This document shows, one piece after another, positions 52,410 to 61,782 of a DNA stretch of 64,000 nt. The notes under the pieces are model-generated. The model was not told the DNA's origin. It did not search any database and saw nothing but the letters and a program-made list of their open reading frames with translations. The position numbers were made by a program, and so were the translations under genes. The stretch is taken from assembly GCF_003600835.1 (NCBI RefSeq), contig NZ_NQYC01000001.1:1178001-1242000 (forward strand). The letters are read 5' to 3'. This stretch comes from Bacillus sp. PK3_68. GTDB taxonomy: Bacteria > Bacillota > Bacilli > Bacillales > Domibacillaceae. Positions within the stretch are counted from its first letter, which is position 1; each line of letters starts with the position of its first letter.

Positions 52410-53441
52410 TTATCTGCTTGTTTTCATCAAGCTTTGAAGCTTAAATAAAAACATCTCAATAATAAGCGGTTTCGCCATCGCACTCGTTTTCATTTGCAGG
52501 TCACTGTCGGCGAGCATCATCATGATCGAGGCCAGTTGCTCATCTGAAAAATTTCTGGCCTGACCAGCAGCAAGCTTCACTCTAAAGGGATGGACTTTTA
52601 GAAAGCTAGCTATTTGCTGCTGACCATATCCCTTTCTCGCTAAATCCTTCGTCTGATAAATCAACCGGAATTGATTAGCGATCACTGCCAGGATCTTAAT
52701 TGGCTCCTCATTCAGCTTCAGTAGGTCATAGTAAATACGAAAAGCTTTCTCCACTTTCCCCGTTACTACTTTATCAACCAAAGCAAAAATATCCTGCTCT
52801 AAAGAGCGAGCTGTTAGACGATCCACCACTTCTACTGTGATTGGCTGCTCTCCGGAAGTGTAAAGAGATAATTTATCAAGCTCTGAAGCAAGCATCATCA
52901 AGTCTGTACCCGCAATAGCGAGGAGATGGTCTAACGCCTCTTCGTCTATGTGCGCCTGACTGGCATTTGCACGAGCGCGAAGCCAAGCTTTTAGCTCCTT
53001 TTCATTCAATTTATTTGCTTCCATCACTTCTGCATTTTTTTTAAGCAGCTTTGTGACTTTTTTGCGCTCGTCTAATTTTTCATAAGGAGCTGAAAAGACC
53101 AATATCGTATACGGTGCCGGATCGGCTATGTATTCCTCAAGCTTTTTCGTATTATGCTCAACCTTATCTTTAGATCGTTCAGCCGTCAAAAATGTTGGAT
53201 TGTTTAAAATGACTATTTTTTTCTCTCCTATAAAGGGAAAAGTTTCTGCTTCTTCAAGAGCTGTTTCCACGGGGATTTCTTCTAAATCATAGACCGAAAA
53301 ATTAAAATCCATCTCTTCTTCTGTCAGCACCGACTGAATCAACCTGTGCTTGGTTTCATTAATTAAAAACTCTTCAGTTCCATACAGCAAGTAAATTGCT
53401 GACAATTGTTTTTGATCGATTTTTTTCCAAATGGGCATCAA
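52410..53441 (-). CDS. holA: DNA polymerase III delta subunit
   Basis: Clamp-loader subunit that opens the beta sliding clamp. The N-terminal domain has IYLLYGTEEFLINETKHRLI and FPFIGEKKIVILNNP; the C-terminal collar includes LARKGYGQQQIASFLKVHPFRVKLA. Length 343 (342 from the ATG at 53438; a TTG lies just before it at 53441, better spaced from GGAGAG). Same position as yqeN in B. subtilis. Confidence 0.93.
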   Translation of the reverse strand: MMPIWKKIDQKQLSAIYLLYGTEEFLINETKHRLIQSVLTEEEMDFNFSVYDLEEIPVETALEEAETFPFIGEKKIVILNNPTFLTAERSKDKVEHNTKKLEEYIADPAPYTILVFSAPYEKLDERKKVTKLLKKNAEVMEANKLNEKELKAWLRARANASQAHIDEEALDHLLAIAGTDLMMLASELDKLSLYTSGEQPITVEVVDRLTARSLEQDIFALVDKVVTGKVEKAFRIYYDLLKLNEEPIKILAVIANQFRLIYQTKDLARKGYGQQQIASFLKVHPFRVKLAAGQARNFSDEQLASIMMMLADSDLQMKTSAMAKPLIIEMFLFKLQSLMKTSR

Positions 53442-53721
53442 TGGCTTTTCTCTCCGTTTTCATGTATGATACTCTCATGTTAAAAAAGCTATTCCCATTT
53501 GACAAGGGGAAACTTCCAAAGAAGCTCCCCCGTGATCTATATAAACGCCAGCAACGCTGCCCCAGGAAACAGCTTTGCAGACGGTGATCATGTTAGTTGT
53601 ATTTTCACCGGATTTGTGAATCTTATTGCAGTTAACTCTTGTCAATGCAGGAATTAGCAAGGACAGTCTGGATTTTTTATAAAGGTTCGTCTATACTATA
53701 GATGAAATAGGAGGGGTAGTT

Positions 53722-53853
53722 GTGAACGAATTTGAAAAAAATGTCCAATCAAAACGTAATGACGCAATAGACTCTGGCGTTGCTTTTGGTGTTTCTTTCG
53801 CGTTTTTCGCCATCATCTTCATTATCGCACAGGTTATCAAATTCATTGGATAA
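53722..53853 (+). CDS. yqzM: YqzM family small membrane protein
   Basis: A 43-residue protein: NEFEKNVQSKRNDAIDSG followed by one membrane helix (VAFGVSFAFFAIIFIIAQVIKF). It starts with GTG, preceded by AGGAGGGG. Small proteins of this type sit between holA and comEC in many Bacillus. Function unknown. Confidence 0.85.
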   Translation: MNEFEKNVQSKRNDAIDSGVAFGVSFAFFAIIFIIAQVIKFIG

Positions 53854-53860
53854 CTGCCGC

Positions 53861-53887
53861 AAGAGCCCGACAATTGACGGGCTTTTT
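53861..53887 (+). terminator. yqzM terminator
   Basis: AGCCCG ... CGGGCT stem followed by five T; convergent with comEC. Confidence 0.8.
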
Positions 53888-53922
53888 CTATTTACCGAGC
53901 TAGTCATTTTTCTTTATATATT

Positions 53923-56219
53923 TTACGGATAGACGGCTGAAAATGTGCCTGTTTCTCCATTCTTATACGCATATACAATCTCCCCGTGAATATCTGTTCG
54001 CCAAACTGCAACTCCCTGGTCCTGAAGCCGCTCAATAACTTCCTTATGAGGATGCCCATACCGATTGTTTTTCCCAAGAGAAATAACAGCTGTTTCAGGA
54101 TTCATGTTGGTTATAAAAGGGGCTGTTGTTGAAGACCGACTTCCATGATGTCCGACTTTTAATACATCTACATCCATAGAAAATTTTTTGAGAAGCTGTG
54201 TTTCTCCTTCTGCCTCCATATCTCCGGTAAAGAGCCACTTCTTTTCACCTATTACTGCATAAATCACGATTGAATCGTCGTTTCCTTCATAATGATTATC
54301 TGCAGGGGACACAATTTGAAAGTAAGCCTCTCCCTCCTGCCAGCTTTCCATATACTTTCCATAGCGAACAGAAACCCTATGCATGGCAGCCCGTTCAATC
54401 GTTTGTTTCATGACAGGTTTGGATTCTGATCCTGGACTAATGACTATCTCCTTAATAGCAATATGACCGAGCAGCTCCTCCGCAGCTCCTATATGGTCAT
54501 AGTCGCTATGCGTAAGAATTAATTTATCAATGCGGGTAATTCCCTTCCCTTTTAGGTAAGGAAGAAGAACATCACTTCCAATCGAAAAATTTCTCTTTTG
54601 CCTTTGCCATTCTTCTTTTTGAAATGGCAGCAACCCACCTGTATCGATTAGATAATTTCCTTTGTTAAACGGAAGGGTAATTAAAATGGCATCTCCCTGC
54701 CCGACATCGACAAAGGACACCTCTCCCGTTGCAGAGTACGTAGGAAGCATAACGGGCACACCAATGATGACTACCAGAAAGGCGCTAATCCGCTTCCCAT
54801 TTAAAGTTTTTTCCCATTGGAGAAAGCCTGCAGCAACGAAAAGACATATGAAAATAAGTAAAAAGTCGTCTGGCCGGCCAGTCGTCATAACAGCTCCTGG
54901 CCACTGGCTAATCTTCACTGCTGCTCGATCTACTTGCTCAAGCAAAAAGCGGAGCGGCTCTAATAAGAGATCAACAGGACCTAATATGATACTTAACAAA
55001 AAAGCAATGAAAAGGAACGGCAAAACGAAAAAGGAATAGAAAGGGACAAAAAATAAGTTAGCAGCAAAAGAATAGAGGGAAACCTCAAAAAAGTGATACA
55101 TTAACACTGGCAAACCGGCTATTTGAGAAACAGACGTGACAATGAGCATATTTCTTAAGGGAGAGACGGAAGAAGATAAAATCACTTTCGAAGAGAGGAG
55201 CAGAGCAAAACTAATGAGGTAAGAAAGTTGGAAGCCTGCTTGGTAAATAAAGTAAGGATCGTACAAAATAACGAGAATAAAGCTTGTACTGAGGGCATCA
55301 AGGGCCGTGAATTTATGATGGAACCGCACGGCTAATAATATGAGAAGAGTCATCAACACAGCTCTGATTACGGGAGGAGACCCGCCAGCTAAGAGTGCAT
55401 AGACCGGAAGCGAGATAAGCAAGATAAGCTGTGCCGTTTCCTTCACAATACCGATTCGTATCATCGCATAATAAACAAGGGAAGTAATCAAACCAACATG
55501 AAGGCCTGAGATAGCAAGCAAATGAATAACACCGAGGCGCTGATAAGCCTCCATTACATCCTCCTCTGTTGATGAGCGGTCACCAAATAATAAGGCAGCA
55601 GCAACCGGCTGCAAGCTTTCAGGAAAAGCTGTCTTTAAATGATTGATCCCTTTTAGCCTCCAATGGATGATGCGCTCTTTAACAGATTTTTCTTTTTTTA
55701 CACACGACGATAACGACAGGCGATCAACTTCAAGCTGCCAAAAGATATGGTTACGCTTGAGAAACAATTGGTAGTCAAATCCATTGCGGTTTCTTTTCCC
55801 TTCTGGCTCTTCAAGTTTTCCAGAAACACGACATATCGTACCTGGTAACAATATTCCCTGAAGTTCTTCTGCCTCCGCAGAGGAAGCCAGCCGATAAAGA
55901 AGACGCAAATTCTCCTTATTTCCTGCGGTTACGGTTGCTTTCAGCCGGTCACCGTCGATCAATGTTTCATCAGAGAATAACACAGACCAGCTTTCTTCTT
56001 TTCCAGTAAAAGCTGTTACATTCCGTTCTTCAGAGAATTGACCCACTAAAAAGCCAAGAACAACACAACTAAAAAAGCTACTCTTCCTCCTCGATCAAAT
56101 TTAAAGATAAAAAAGAAAGCAGTAGCAGACAGCAGAAAACGGATGCTTCCTAGAACAGGAAGCCCCCATATCAAACCTGAAAGCAGGCCGACTGCCATGT
56201 AAATAAGCTTTCCACGCAT
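53923..56219 (-). CDS. comEC: DNA internalisation channel ComEC/Rec2 (frameshift near the N-terminus)
   Basis: Polytopic protein that passes single-stranded DNA through the membrane during transformation. The gene should begin at the ATG at 56219 (MRGKLIYMAVGLLSGLIWG), ten or so bases after a GGAGATATC site, but the frame ends at a stop after 57 codons because a T run (plus-strand A 56048-56052) has five instead of six. The remaining open frame (707 aa) has the N-terminal OB-like domain, the Competence domain (LLFGDRSSTEEDVMEAYQRLGVIHLLAISGLHVGL) and a C-terminal metallo-beta-lactamase domain (THSDYDHIGAAEELL, DVLKVGHHGS). Restored length about 764, near the B. subtilis 776. Confidence 0.88.
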
Positions 56220-56238
56220 GATATCTCCTTACAATTTT

Positions 56239-56649
56239 TTAAGAAAGATGGACAACTTCAATATCTTTCAAAAAATGCTGATTCCACTTGTTTGGATAGG
56301 CATTTCTGTAGACAATTTTTTTGATTCCGGCTTGCGCCAATGTTTTTGCACAATTTTCACAAGGTTCATGAGTAACATATGCAGCGGCTTCTTTAAGCTT
56401 ATCTCTTTCTGCGTGAAGTACAGCATTTAACTCCGCATGCAGACACCGGATACAGCGCTTTTCATCTGACAAAAGGCAGCCCTCTTCATCGCAATGGTCA
56501 TGGCCATGAATAGAGCCATTGTACCCTGTTGCAATAATATGCTTATCTTTCACAATCACACAGCCCACATGGAGACGGTTGCATGTTGAACGGGTGGAAA
56601 CTACTTCTGCAATGTCTAAAAAATATTCATCCCAACTCTTTCTGCTCAT
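56239..56649 (-). CDS. comEB: dCMP deaminase family protein ComEB (short form)
   Basis: Zn-dependent deaminase fold: the zinc/catalytic site is CLHAELNAV near residue 70 plus HEPCENC near 93. At 136 residues it is well short of the B. subtilis ComEB (189), lacking the C-terminal extension; the stop is genuine, as the comEC ribosome site lies directly after it. In B. subtilis ComEB is not needed for transformation, and the likely activity is dCMP to dUMP. Confidence 0.9.
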   Translation of the reverse strand: MSRKSWDEYFLDIAEVVSTRSTCNRLHVGCVIVKDKHIIATGYNGSIHGHDHCDEEGCLLSDEKRCIRCLHAELNAVLHAERDKLKEAAAYVTHEPCENCAKTLAQAGIKKIVYRNAYPNKWNQHFLKDIEVVHLS

Positions 56650-56723
56650 TCATTCTCACTCTTTCTTTAGCAATATTATTTTTCTTTAGTGTAGCGGCAA
56701 GAAAAAGCTTTCGTCAATCCCTC

Positions 56724-57374
56724 TTACTGTATGACAACGAGCGAAGCCATCTTTTCAAACGTCTTTTCTCCGATACCTGACACATTTTTTAAATCTTCTG
56801 GCTTTGAGAATGATCCTGTCGTCTCTCTATAATCAATAATCGCCTGTGCTTTCGCCTTTCCAATACCGGGCAGCTGTTGGAGCTCCTCAACGGAGGCTTC
56901 ATTTATATTAACCGCACTTCCGCTGCTGTCTGATGAATGTCCTTGTGCGCTTTCCTGCGGTGGAATGACAGCTGCTAGTTCTTCCGGCGGTTCTTCTCCG
57001 ATTTTTGGTACGTAAATAACCATTTCATCTTGCAGTTTTTGGGCCAGATTAATCGCTGTCCGGTCCGCTTCTTTTTGAAAGCCGCCTGCCTTCGCTACAG
57101 CATCGTTAATCCGTTCTCCACTTTTCAACGAATAAATTCCGGGAGCCACGACAGCCCCTTTCATATCAACCATCACAATGGAGGGCTCCTGCTGTTCTTG
57201 TGAAGGCACTGGCGGCGAGGAAACCTCCTTTTGTTCGGCCGGTACCATTTCTTTCATTATCGGCTCTTCCGGTGAGGGCGCTTCTTCAGTCAGCTGATAA
57301 AGGCCAAATGCAACGAGGGCTCCTCCTGCCCACAAGTACATTTTATACTTGCTAATCAACGCTTTTACATCCAT
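56724..57374 (-). CDS. comEA: Competence DNA receptor ComEA
   Basis: Membrane-anchored double-stranded-DNA-binding protein at the cell surface. A single N-terminal membrane segment (residues 12-28) is followed by a linker rich in P and E, a SLBB-like domain (VDMKGAVVAPGIYSLKSGERINDAV...) and two helix-hairpin-helix motifs (LQQLPGIGKAKAQAIIDYRE and LKNVSGIGEKTFEKM). The start at 57374 follows AAAGAGGTGAAG. Length 216. It leads comEB and comEC, and is divergent from comER. Confidence 0.93.
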   Translation of the reverse strand: MDVKALISKYKMYLWAGGALVAFGLYQLTEEAPSPEEPIMKEMVPAEQKEVSSPPVPSQEQQEPSIVMVDMKGAVVAPGIYSLKSGERINDAVAKAGGFQKEADRTAINLAQKLQDEMVIYVPKIGEEPPEELAAVIPPQESAQGHSSDSSGSAVNINEASVEELQQLPGIGKAKAQAIIDYRETTGSFSKPEDLKNVSGIGEKTFEKMASLVVIQ

Positions 57375-57450
57375 CGTCTTCACCTCTTTCTCATAAACTT
57401 CAATTTTTTTCATACATTGTAAGAGCAACTTGCATAAGGAGGAATGCTGA

Positions 57451-58274
57451 ATGAAGATAGGAGTAGCCGGAACAGGCAATATGGGGGAAATTTTAATTGA
57501 TGCCTTAATTGCATCTAGAGCTGCGTCTGCCTCTGATTTATTGATTATGAACCGGACGAGGGAAAAAGCTGAACGCATTCAAAAAGACATCCTGATATAC
57601 ATGTTTGCGGGAACGTTTCTGAGCTTGTTGATTTATGCGATCTTTTATTTATCTGTGTCAAGCCGCATGATATACACCCGCTTCTTCAAGAGGTCCGGCA
57701 TTTATTTCGTTCTGAACAATGCGTCGTATCCATTACAAGCCCGGTTAGCACCGCTCAGCTTGAATCCGTCCTTCCCTGTTCATGCATGCGGATGATTCCA
57801 AGTATTACAAATAAAGTGTTATCAGGAACCGTACTTTATACGTATGGAGAGAAATGCGAAGAAGATTGGAAAAAAGAAATGGAGCAGCGGATGAATAAAC
57901 TGTGCAAAGAGGCCGTAGAAATCGACGAGTCTGTCACCCGCGCTGCTTCAGACCTCGTGAGCTGTGGTCCGGCATTTATTAGTTTTTTAACGAGAAAGTT
58001 TATTGAGGGGGCAGAGACTACGGGAATGGACCCACAAACAGCAGAAAAGTTAGCGGAATCGATGCTCGCTGGATTGGGAGAACTATTTAAACAAAAGGAA
58101 TACACTCTTGCTCAATTAGAGGAAAAAGTATGTGTAAAAGGAGGCGTAACAGGAAAAGGAATTGCTGTGTTAGAAGCAGAAACCGGAGATATGTTCACAA
58201 AACTTTTTCAAGCGACTCATGAGAAGTTTGCCGAAGATAAACAAGAAACAGCAGCGCAATTTGGAATCCCTTAA
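57451..58274 (+). pseudogene. comER: ComER (pyrroline-5-carboxylate reductase-like), reading frame split by a one-base deletion
   Basis: Rossmann-fold protein related to ProC, divergent from comEA. The N-terminus MKIGVAGTGNMGEILIDALI is a dinucleotide-binding motif. After AERIQK the frame is lost at a run of five A (57581-57585); with six it continues RHPDIHVCGNVSELVDLCDLLFICVKPHDIHPL, joins MRMIPSITNKVLSGTV, and runs to 58274 (about 274 residues, close to B. subtilis ComER). The conserved C-terminal helices (VSCGPAFISFLTRKFIEGA, KVCVKGGVTGKGI) are intact. In B. subtilis it affects biofilm and sporulation more than competence. Confidence 0.87.
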
Positions 58275-58336
58275 TACTATTCGCTCTCTAGTAAGTAAAT
58301 CCTCTTTATTTTATGAAATAATAATTTTAAAACATA

Positions 58337-58374
58337 AAACTGGAGGAACGAAAATGCATTTGTTCCTCCAGTTT
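58337..58374. terminator. Strong palindrome between comER and yqeM
   Basis: AAACTGGAGGAAC and GTTCCTCCAGTTT make a perfect 13-bp stem with a 12-base loop that can itself pair. Only short T or A tracts flank it. It lies between convergent genes and is probably a bidirectional terminator. Confidence 0.6.
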
Positions 58375-58410
58375 GAGAATGAAAAGCTATATCACTGGAT
58401 TCTTGCTTCA

Positions 58411-59160
58411 CTAACAGGCGGGACTGTTTTTACAAGCGAAAAATATTCTCTCGCTCGTTTCTTTTGGAGGCTGCCCAGTGAAATCAGCCGTTATTTCAAT
58501 GTCGGTAAACCCAGTTTCTTGAAGCCATCCTCTATATTGTTCACTTGCAAACGAACGCTGGACATGCCATTCATCAAACCGCTCATATAACTCCAAGCCT
58601 TCTTCACGGACAAAGAAAGTAAGTTCATGTTCAATGCTATCTGGCTGCTCGCCGTCGAAACAATTCCAGATATAAGAGACGGTATCATCAACAGCTGTAA
58701 AAGTCCCGTCCTTAAAAATGCGACGCATTTTATATAAAGAATGGACATCGAACAACAGCAATCCACCCGGCTTCAGATGTCTTTGTACCGCTCGAAGTGT
58801 AAGCTTTATGTCCTCTTCTTCTGTTAGGTAATTAAGAGAATCGCAAAAAATCGTTACCGCATCAAATTGTCCAAGCCCTTCCAAGTTACGCATGTCCTGC
58901 TGAAATAAAGGGATAGACAGCTGTTTCTTCTCTGCTTTTTGCCGGGCTGCGAGCAGCATGCTGTCCGATAAATCGACGCCCGTCACATCCCATCCTGCTT
59001 TTGCTAGACGCCAGGTAAATTCGCCCGTACCGCAAGCAAGGTCTAACACGCTTTTCCCAGATAGCCCGGATGTATGCTGCTGAAAAAAATCCATCCACTT
59101 ATCATAGGGAACGTCTTCCATTAAAAAATCGTACACACTGGCAAAACGTTCATATGTCAT
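58411..59160 (-). CDS. yqeM: Class I SAM-dependent methyltransferase (YqeM)
   Basis: A 249-residue methyltransferase with motif I VLDLACGTGEFTWRLAKAG near residue 38, VDLSDSM after it, and FDAVTIFCDSLNYL near 100. The substrate is unknown. It is the last gene of the yqeG-to-yqeM operon, overlapping rsfS by 4 bases. Confidence 0.9.
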   Translation of the reverse strand: MTYERFASVYDFLMEDVPYDKWMDFFQQHTSGLSGKSVLDLACGTGEFTWRLAKAGWDVTGVDLSDSMLLAARQKAEKKQLSIPLFQQDMRNLEGLGQFDAVTIFCDSLNYLTEEEDIKLTLRAVQRHLKPGGLLLFDVHSLYKMRRIFKDGTFTAVDDTVSYIWNCFDGEQPDSIEHELTFFVREEGLELYERFDEWHVQRSFASEQYRGWLQETGFTDIEITADFTGQPPKETSERIFFACKNSPAC

Positions 59161-59513
59161 GAAAGCAACTCGCTCTCCACATCCAGCTCAGGCGCATCTC
59201 CCCAAAGCCGCTCAAGATTATAATAAAGCCGTTCCTCTCGATGGAATACATGGATAATCAAATCGCCAAGGTCAATCAATACCCATCGCGCTTCATCAAA
59301 TCCTTCCATCCGTTTCACTCCGTAGCCAAGCTCTTCCGCCTGCTCCTTAACTTCACGGGCAATAGCTTGTACCTGCTTATCAGAATTCCCATGACAGATC
59401 ATAAAATAGTCCGCCATTAATGAAATTCCCTGCATATCTAAAACGACAATATTCTCCGCTCGCTTGTCATCTGCTGCATTAACAACTCGTTGTAAAAGTT
59501 CTGGTTGACCCAT
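59157..59513 (-). CDS. rsfS: Ribosomal silencing factor RsfS
   Basis: A 118-residue protein that binds ribosomal protein L14 and blocks subunit joining under starvation. Family stretches: VNAADDKRAENIVVLDM, DYFMICHGNSDKQVQAIA, and WVLIDLGDLIIHVF near the end. GAGGGGG precedes the ATG, which overlaps the restored yqeK stop by 1 base. Confidence 0.95.
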   Translation of the reverse strand: MGQPELLQRVVNAADDKRAENIVVLDMQGISLMADYFMICHGNSDKQVQAIAREVKEQAEELGYGVKRMEGFDEARWVLIDLGDLIIHVFHREERLYYNLERLWGDAPELDVESELLS

Positions 59514-60084
59514 TAATTAGCCCCCTCTTTTTTCATCGTTAAATCATTGTACGTATGAAAGGTATCCGGATAAACCGGCTGATTTTTTTTCATTAAAAAT
59601 TGAATGGTATTTTTAACGCTTGAATTAAAGCAGCGTCTAAATTATTCTTTGCTAATTCGCGTACCTCTTCCACGCCCGGAAAGTGACGCCCCGGCTCAAT
59701 ATAGTCCGCAACATAAACGACTTTTTCAAGCAAAGTCATTCCTATTCTTCCCGATGTGTGATAACGAATAGCATCCAATACTTCTTCATCTTCTATACCA
59801 GCTTCTTTTTGCACTAAATAAGCGCCTACCGGAGCATGCCACAGCTCCGAATGAAAGGCCAGCAATTGCGGGTCCATCTGTTGCTGTTCAATGATCGTCG
59901 CCATCTCTTCTTTTGGACGAAACTTTGCATAATCGTGAAAAATGGCAGCGAGTTCGGCTTTTTCAACATCCGCTCCGTATTTTTCAGCCAGCATAATGGC
60001 CGTTTCTACTACACCAAGCGTATGAACGTAGCGATGTTCTGTTATTTGCTTTCTTACTAGCGAAAGCGCCTCCTCACGTTTCAT
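59513..60084 (-). CDS. yqeK: HD-domain Ap4A hydrolase YqeK (frameshift near the end)
   Basis: HD-superfamily hydrolase; the B. subtilis protein splits diadenosine tetraphosphate to two ADP. Metal residues: HRYVHTLGV, FHDYAKF (HD pair), and HSELWHAPVGA. The open frame ends early at 59593 (IPFNF), because the T run at 59610-59614 (plus strand) has five bases; with six it continues NTIQFLMKKNQPVYPDTF and ends KKEGAN at 59513, for about 190 residues, the family norm. The restored stop overlaps the rsfS start, which supports this. Confidence 0.87.
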
Positions 60085-60646
60085 ATAAACGATTCTCCTT
60101 TATATAATCGATGACCTGTTCGGGCAATAAATAACGCAATGTTCCTCCGCCCGCCGCTCTTTGCCTCAGCATCGTAGAAGAAAGGTGGATTTCCGGTGCT
60201 TCAATAAGCCGCACTGGATATGGCGTCTCTACTGAATATCCCGGCCTGCGCACTCCAACAAATGTGATCATACGGCTCAGTTCATCAATTTTATACCATT
60301 TGGGCAGGTATTCGATCATATCACCACCAATGATAAAGTAAAACTCGGTTTCAGGCTCCCTCTCCTTTAACATTTTCATCGTATCAAACGTATAAGAGGT
60401 TCCTTTCCGCTCAATTTCTATTAATTCCGTGGAGAAATATGGTTGCCCATCAATAGCTGCTTGCAGCATGCAAATACGATCTTCGTCACTGATACGATGA
60501 TCAATCTCCTTGTGCGGCGGAACATAGTTAGGCATAAAGCGGATCTCATCTAAATGAAGAGCCTCCAGCACTTCATTGGCTATGATCAAATGACCAAGAT
60601 GCGGCGGGTTAAATGTGCCACCTAAAATGCCCGTCTGTTTTTTCAT
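60074..60646 (-). CDS. nadD: Nicotinate-nucleotide adenylyltransferase
   Basis: Makes nicotinate adenine dinucleotide from NaMN and ATP in NAD synthesis. Nucleotidyltransferase motif GGTFNPPHLGHLIIA near residue 9, FIIGGDMIEYLPKW near 103, and the C-terminal SSTMLRQR loop near 155. Length 190 is normal. It overlaps yqeK by 11 bases and yhbY by 4. Confidence 0.95.
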   Translation of the reverse strand: MKKQTGILGGTFNPPHLGHLIIANEVLEALHLDEIRFMPNYVPPHKEIDHRISDEDRICMLQAAIDGQPYFSTELIEIERKGTSYTFDTMKMLKEREPETEFYFIIGGDMIEYLPKWYKIDELSRMITFVGVRRPGYSVETPYPVRLIEAPEIHLSSTMLRQRAAGGGTLRYLLPEQVIDYIKENRLYET

Positions 60647-60936
60647 CGCGGCAGTTCAATCCTTTTGCTTTCTCTGGATTCTTTATATAACACAATGATG
60701 CTGCCAATCACCTGCACAAGCTCAGCACGGGCTCCTTTAGCTAGCTCCTCTGCTACCTCACGCTTGTCTTCCCCGCAATTTTGGAGAACGCTCACTTTAA
60801 TCAGTTCACGCGCTTCAAGCGCATCGGCGATTTGTTTAACCATATTTTCATTTACTCCGCCTTTCCCCACCTGGAAAATTGGATCTAAATGATGGGCTTT
60901 CGAGCGTAAAAAAGATTTTTGCTTAGTTGTTAACAT
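60643..60936 (-). CDS. yhbY: CRS1/YhbY RNA-binding protein (YqeI)
   Basis: A 97-residue protein with the CRM fold linked to 50S assembly: it opens [27 protein letters not shown] and has [17 protein letters not shown]. The ATG at 60936 follows GGGAGGC and lies within the restored end of aroE, which overlaps it by 14 bases. Confidence 0.93.
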   Translation of the reverse strand: MLTTKQKSFLRSKAHHLDPIFQVGKGGVNENMVKQIADALEARELIKVSVLQNCGEDKREVAEELAKGARAELVQVIGSIIVLYKESRESKRIELPR

Positions 60937-61770
60937 AATTGCCTCCCAATTGATGACGTACAATTTCTTCCATTCTATTGATATCAGGCGTTTGGCCTGT
61001 CCATTTTTCAAAAGCAAGCGCTCCTTGATAAACGAACATTTTTAGTCCATTTTGGATGCGAGCTCCTTGCTTTCTCGCTTCTTGTAAAAGCTTGGTTTCC
61101 AAGGGATTATAAATAATATCCGAAACAAATGCCCCGGCTTGATCTTTTCAACTGAAATAGGACTCTCCCCGATAAGCGGCGACATTCCGATCGACGTCGT
61201 TTGGATAATAATATCGTACTCTCCCAGCTGTTCTGCTGCTTCATTGATTGTTTTTACTGTGCTTTTCACAGGATAAGGACAGCTCTCCACAAGGTTCATT
61301 GCTTTTTCAGACGTTCGGTTAGCCATGTCAATCCGGGTTACGTTCTCTGAAGCAAGCGTGTAATAAATCGCACGTGCTGCCCCTCCTGCTCCGATAAGCA
61401 ACACCCGTTTTTCTTCAAGAGGCGCTCCATAGGCTTCTCGAAGTCCACGGGCAAATCCTGCTCCATCTGTATTGTACCCTGTCCATCCTCCATTTTCACG
61501 AACAACCGTATTCACCGCTCCAATTGCTTTTGCCAATGGATCGACTTGATCAAGCAAAGGCATAATCGCTGATTTATGAGGAATCGTTACATTAAATCCT
61601 TGTATGCCAATTACCTTCATTCCCTGAACAGCCGTGGCTAAGTCATTAGGCGTTATATGAAAAGGATGATAGTAGCCATCAATGCCGAGGCGAGTGAACG
61701 CATCATTGTGCATGGCAGGGGACATCGAATGGGCAATTGGATCACCGATGACACCAAATAATTTTCTCAT
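60923..61770 (-). CDS. aroE: Shikimate dehydrogenase (frameshift in the C-terminal third)
   Basis: Reduces 3-dehydroshikimate with NADPH in aromatic amino acid synthesis. Substrate site [11 protein letters not shown] near residue 14, the catalytic lysine in [10 protein letters not shown] near 65, [10 protein letters not shown] near 105, and the NADP loop [14 protein letters not shown] near 127. The frame shifts after IKPGH at a C run (61132-61135) with four bases; with five it reads [19 protein letters not shown] and ends QLGGNYVNN at 60923 (about 282 residues). Without this the last 60 residues are unlike the family and the stop comes at 61042. Confidence 0.88.
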
Positions 61771-61782
61771 TGCTTCTCTCCC

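Noticed and set aside
53478-53587. Possible 36-residue basic peptide (MLKKLFPFDKGKLPKKLPRD...) upstream of yqzM
   Set aside because: No ribosome site is visible and I know no family for it; composition alone is not enough.
56040-58274. Real loss of natural competence (both comEC and comER broken)
   Set aside because: The same type of run error hits aroE, yqeK and znuB, so selection against competence is not needed to explain it.
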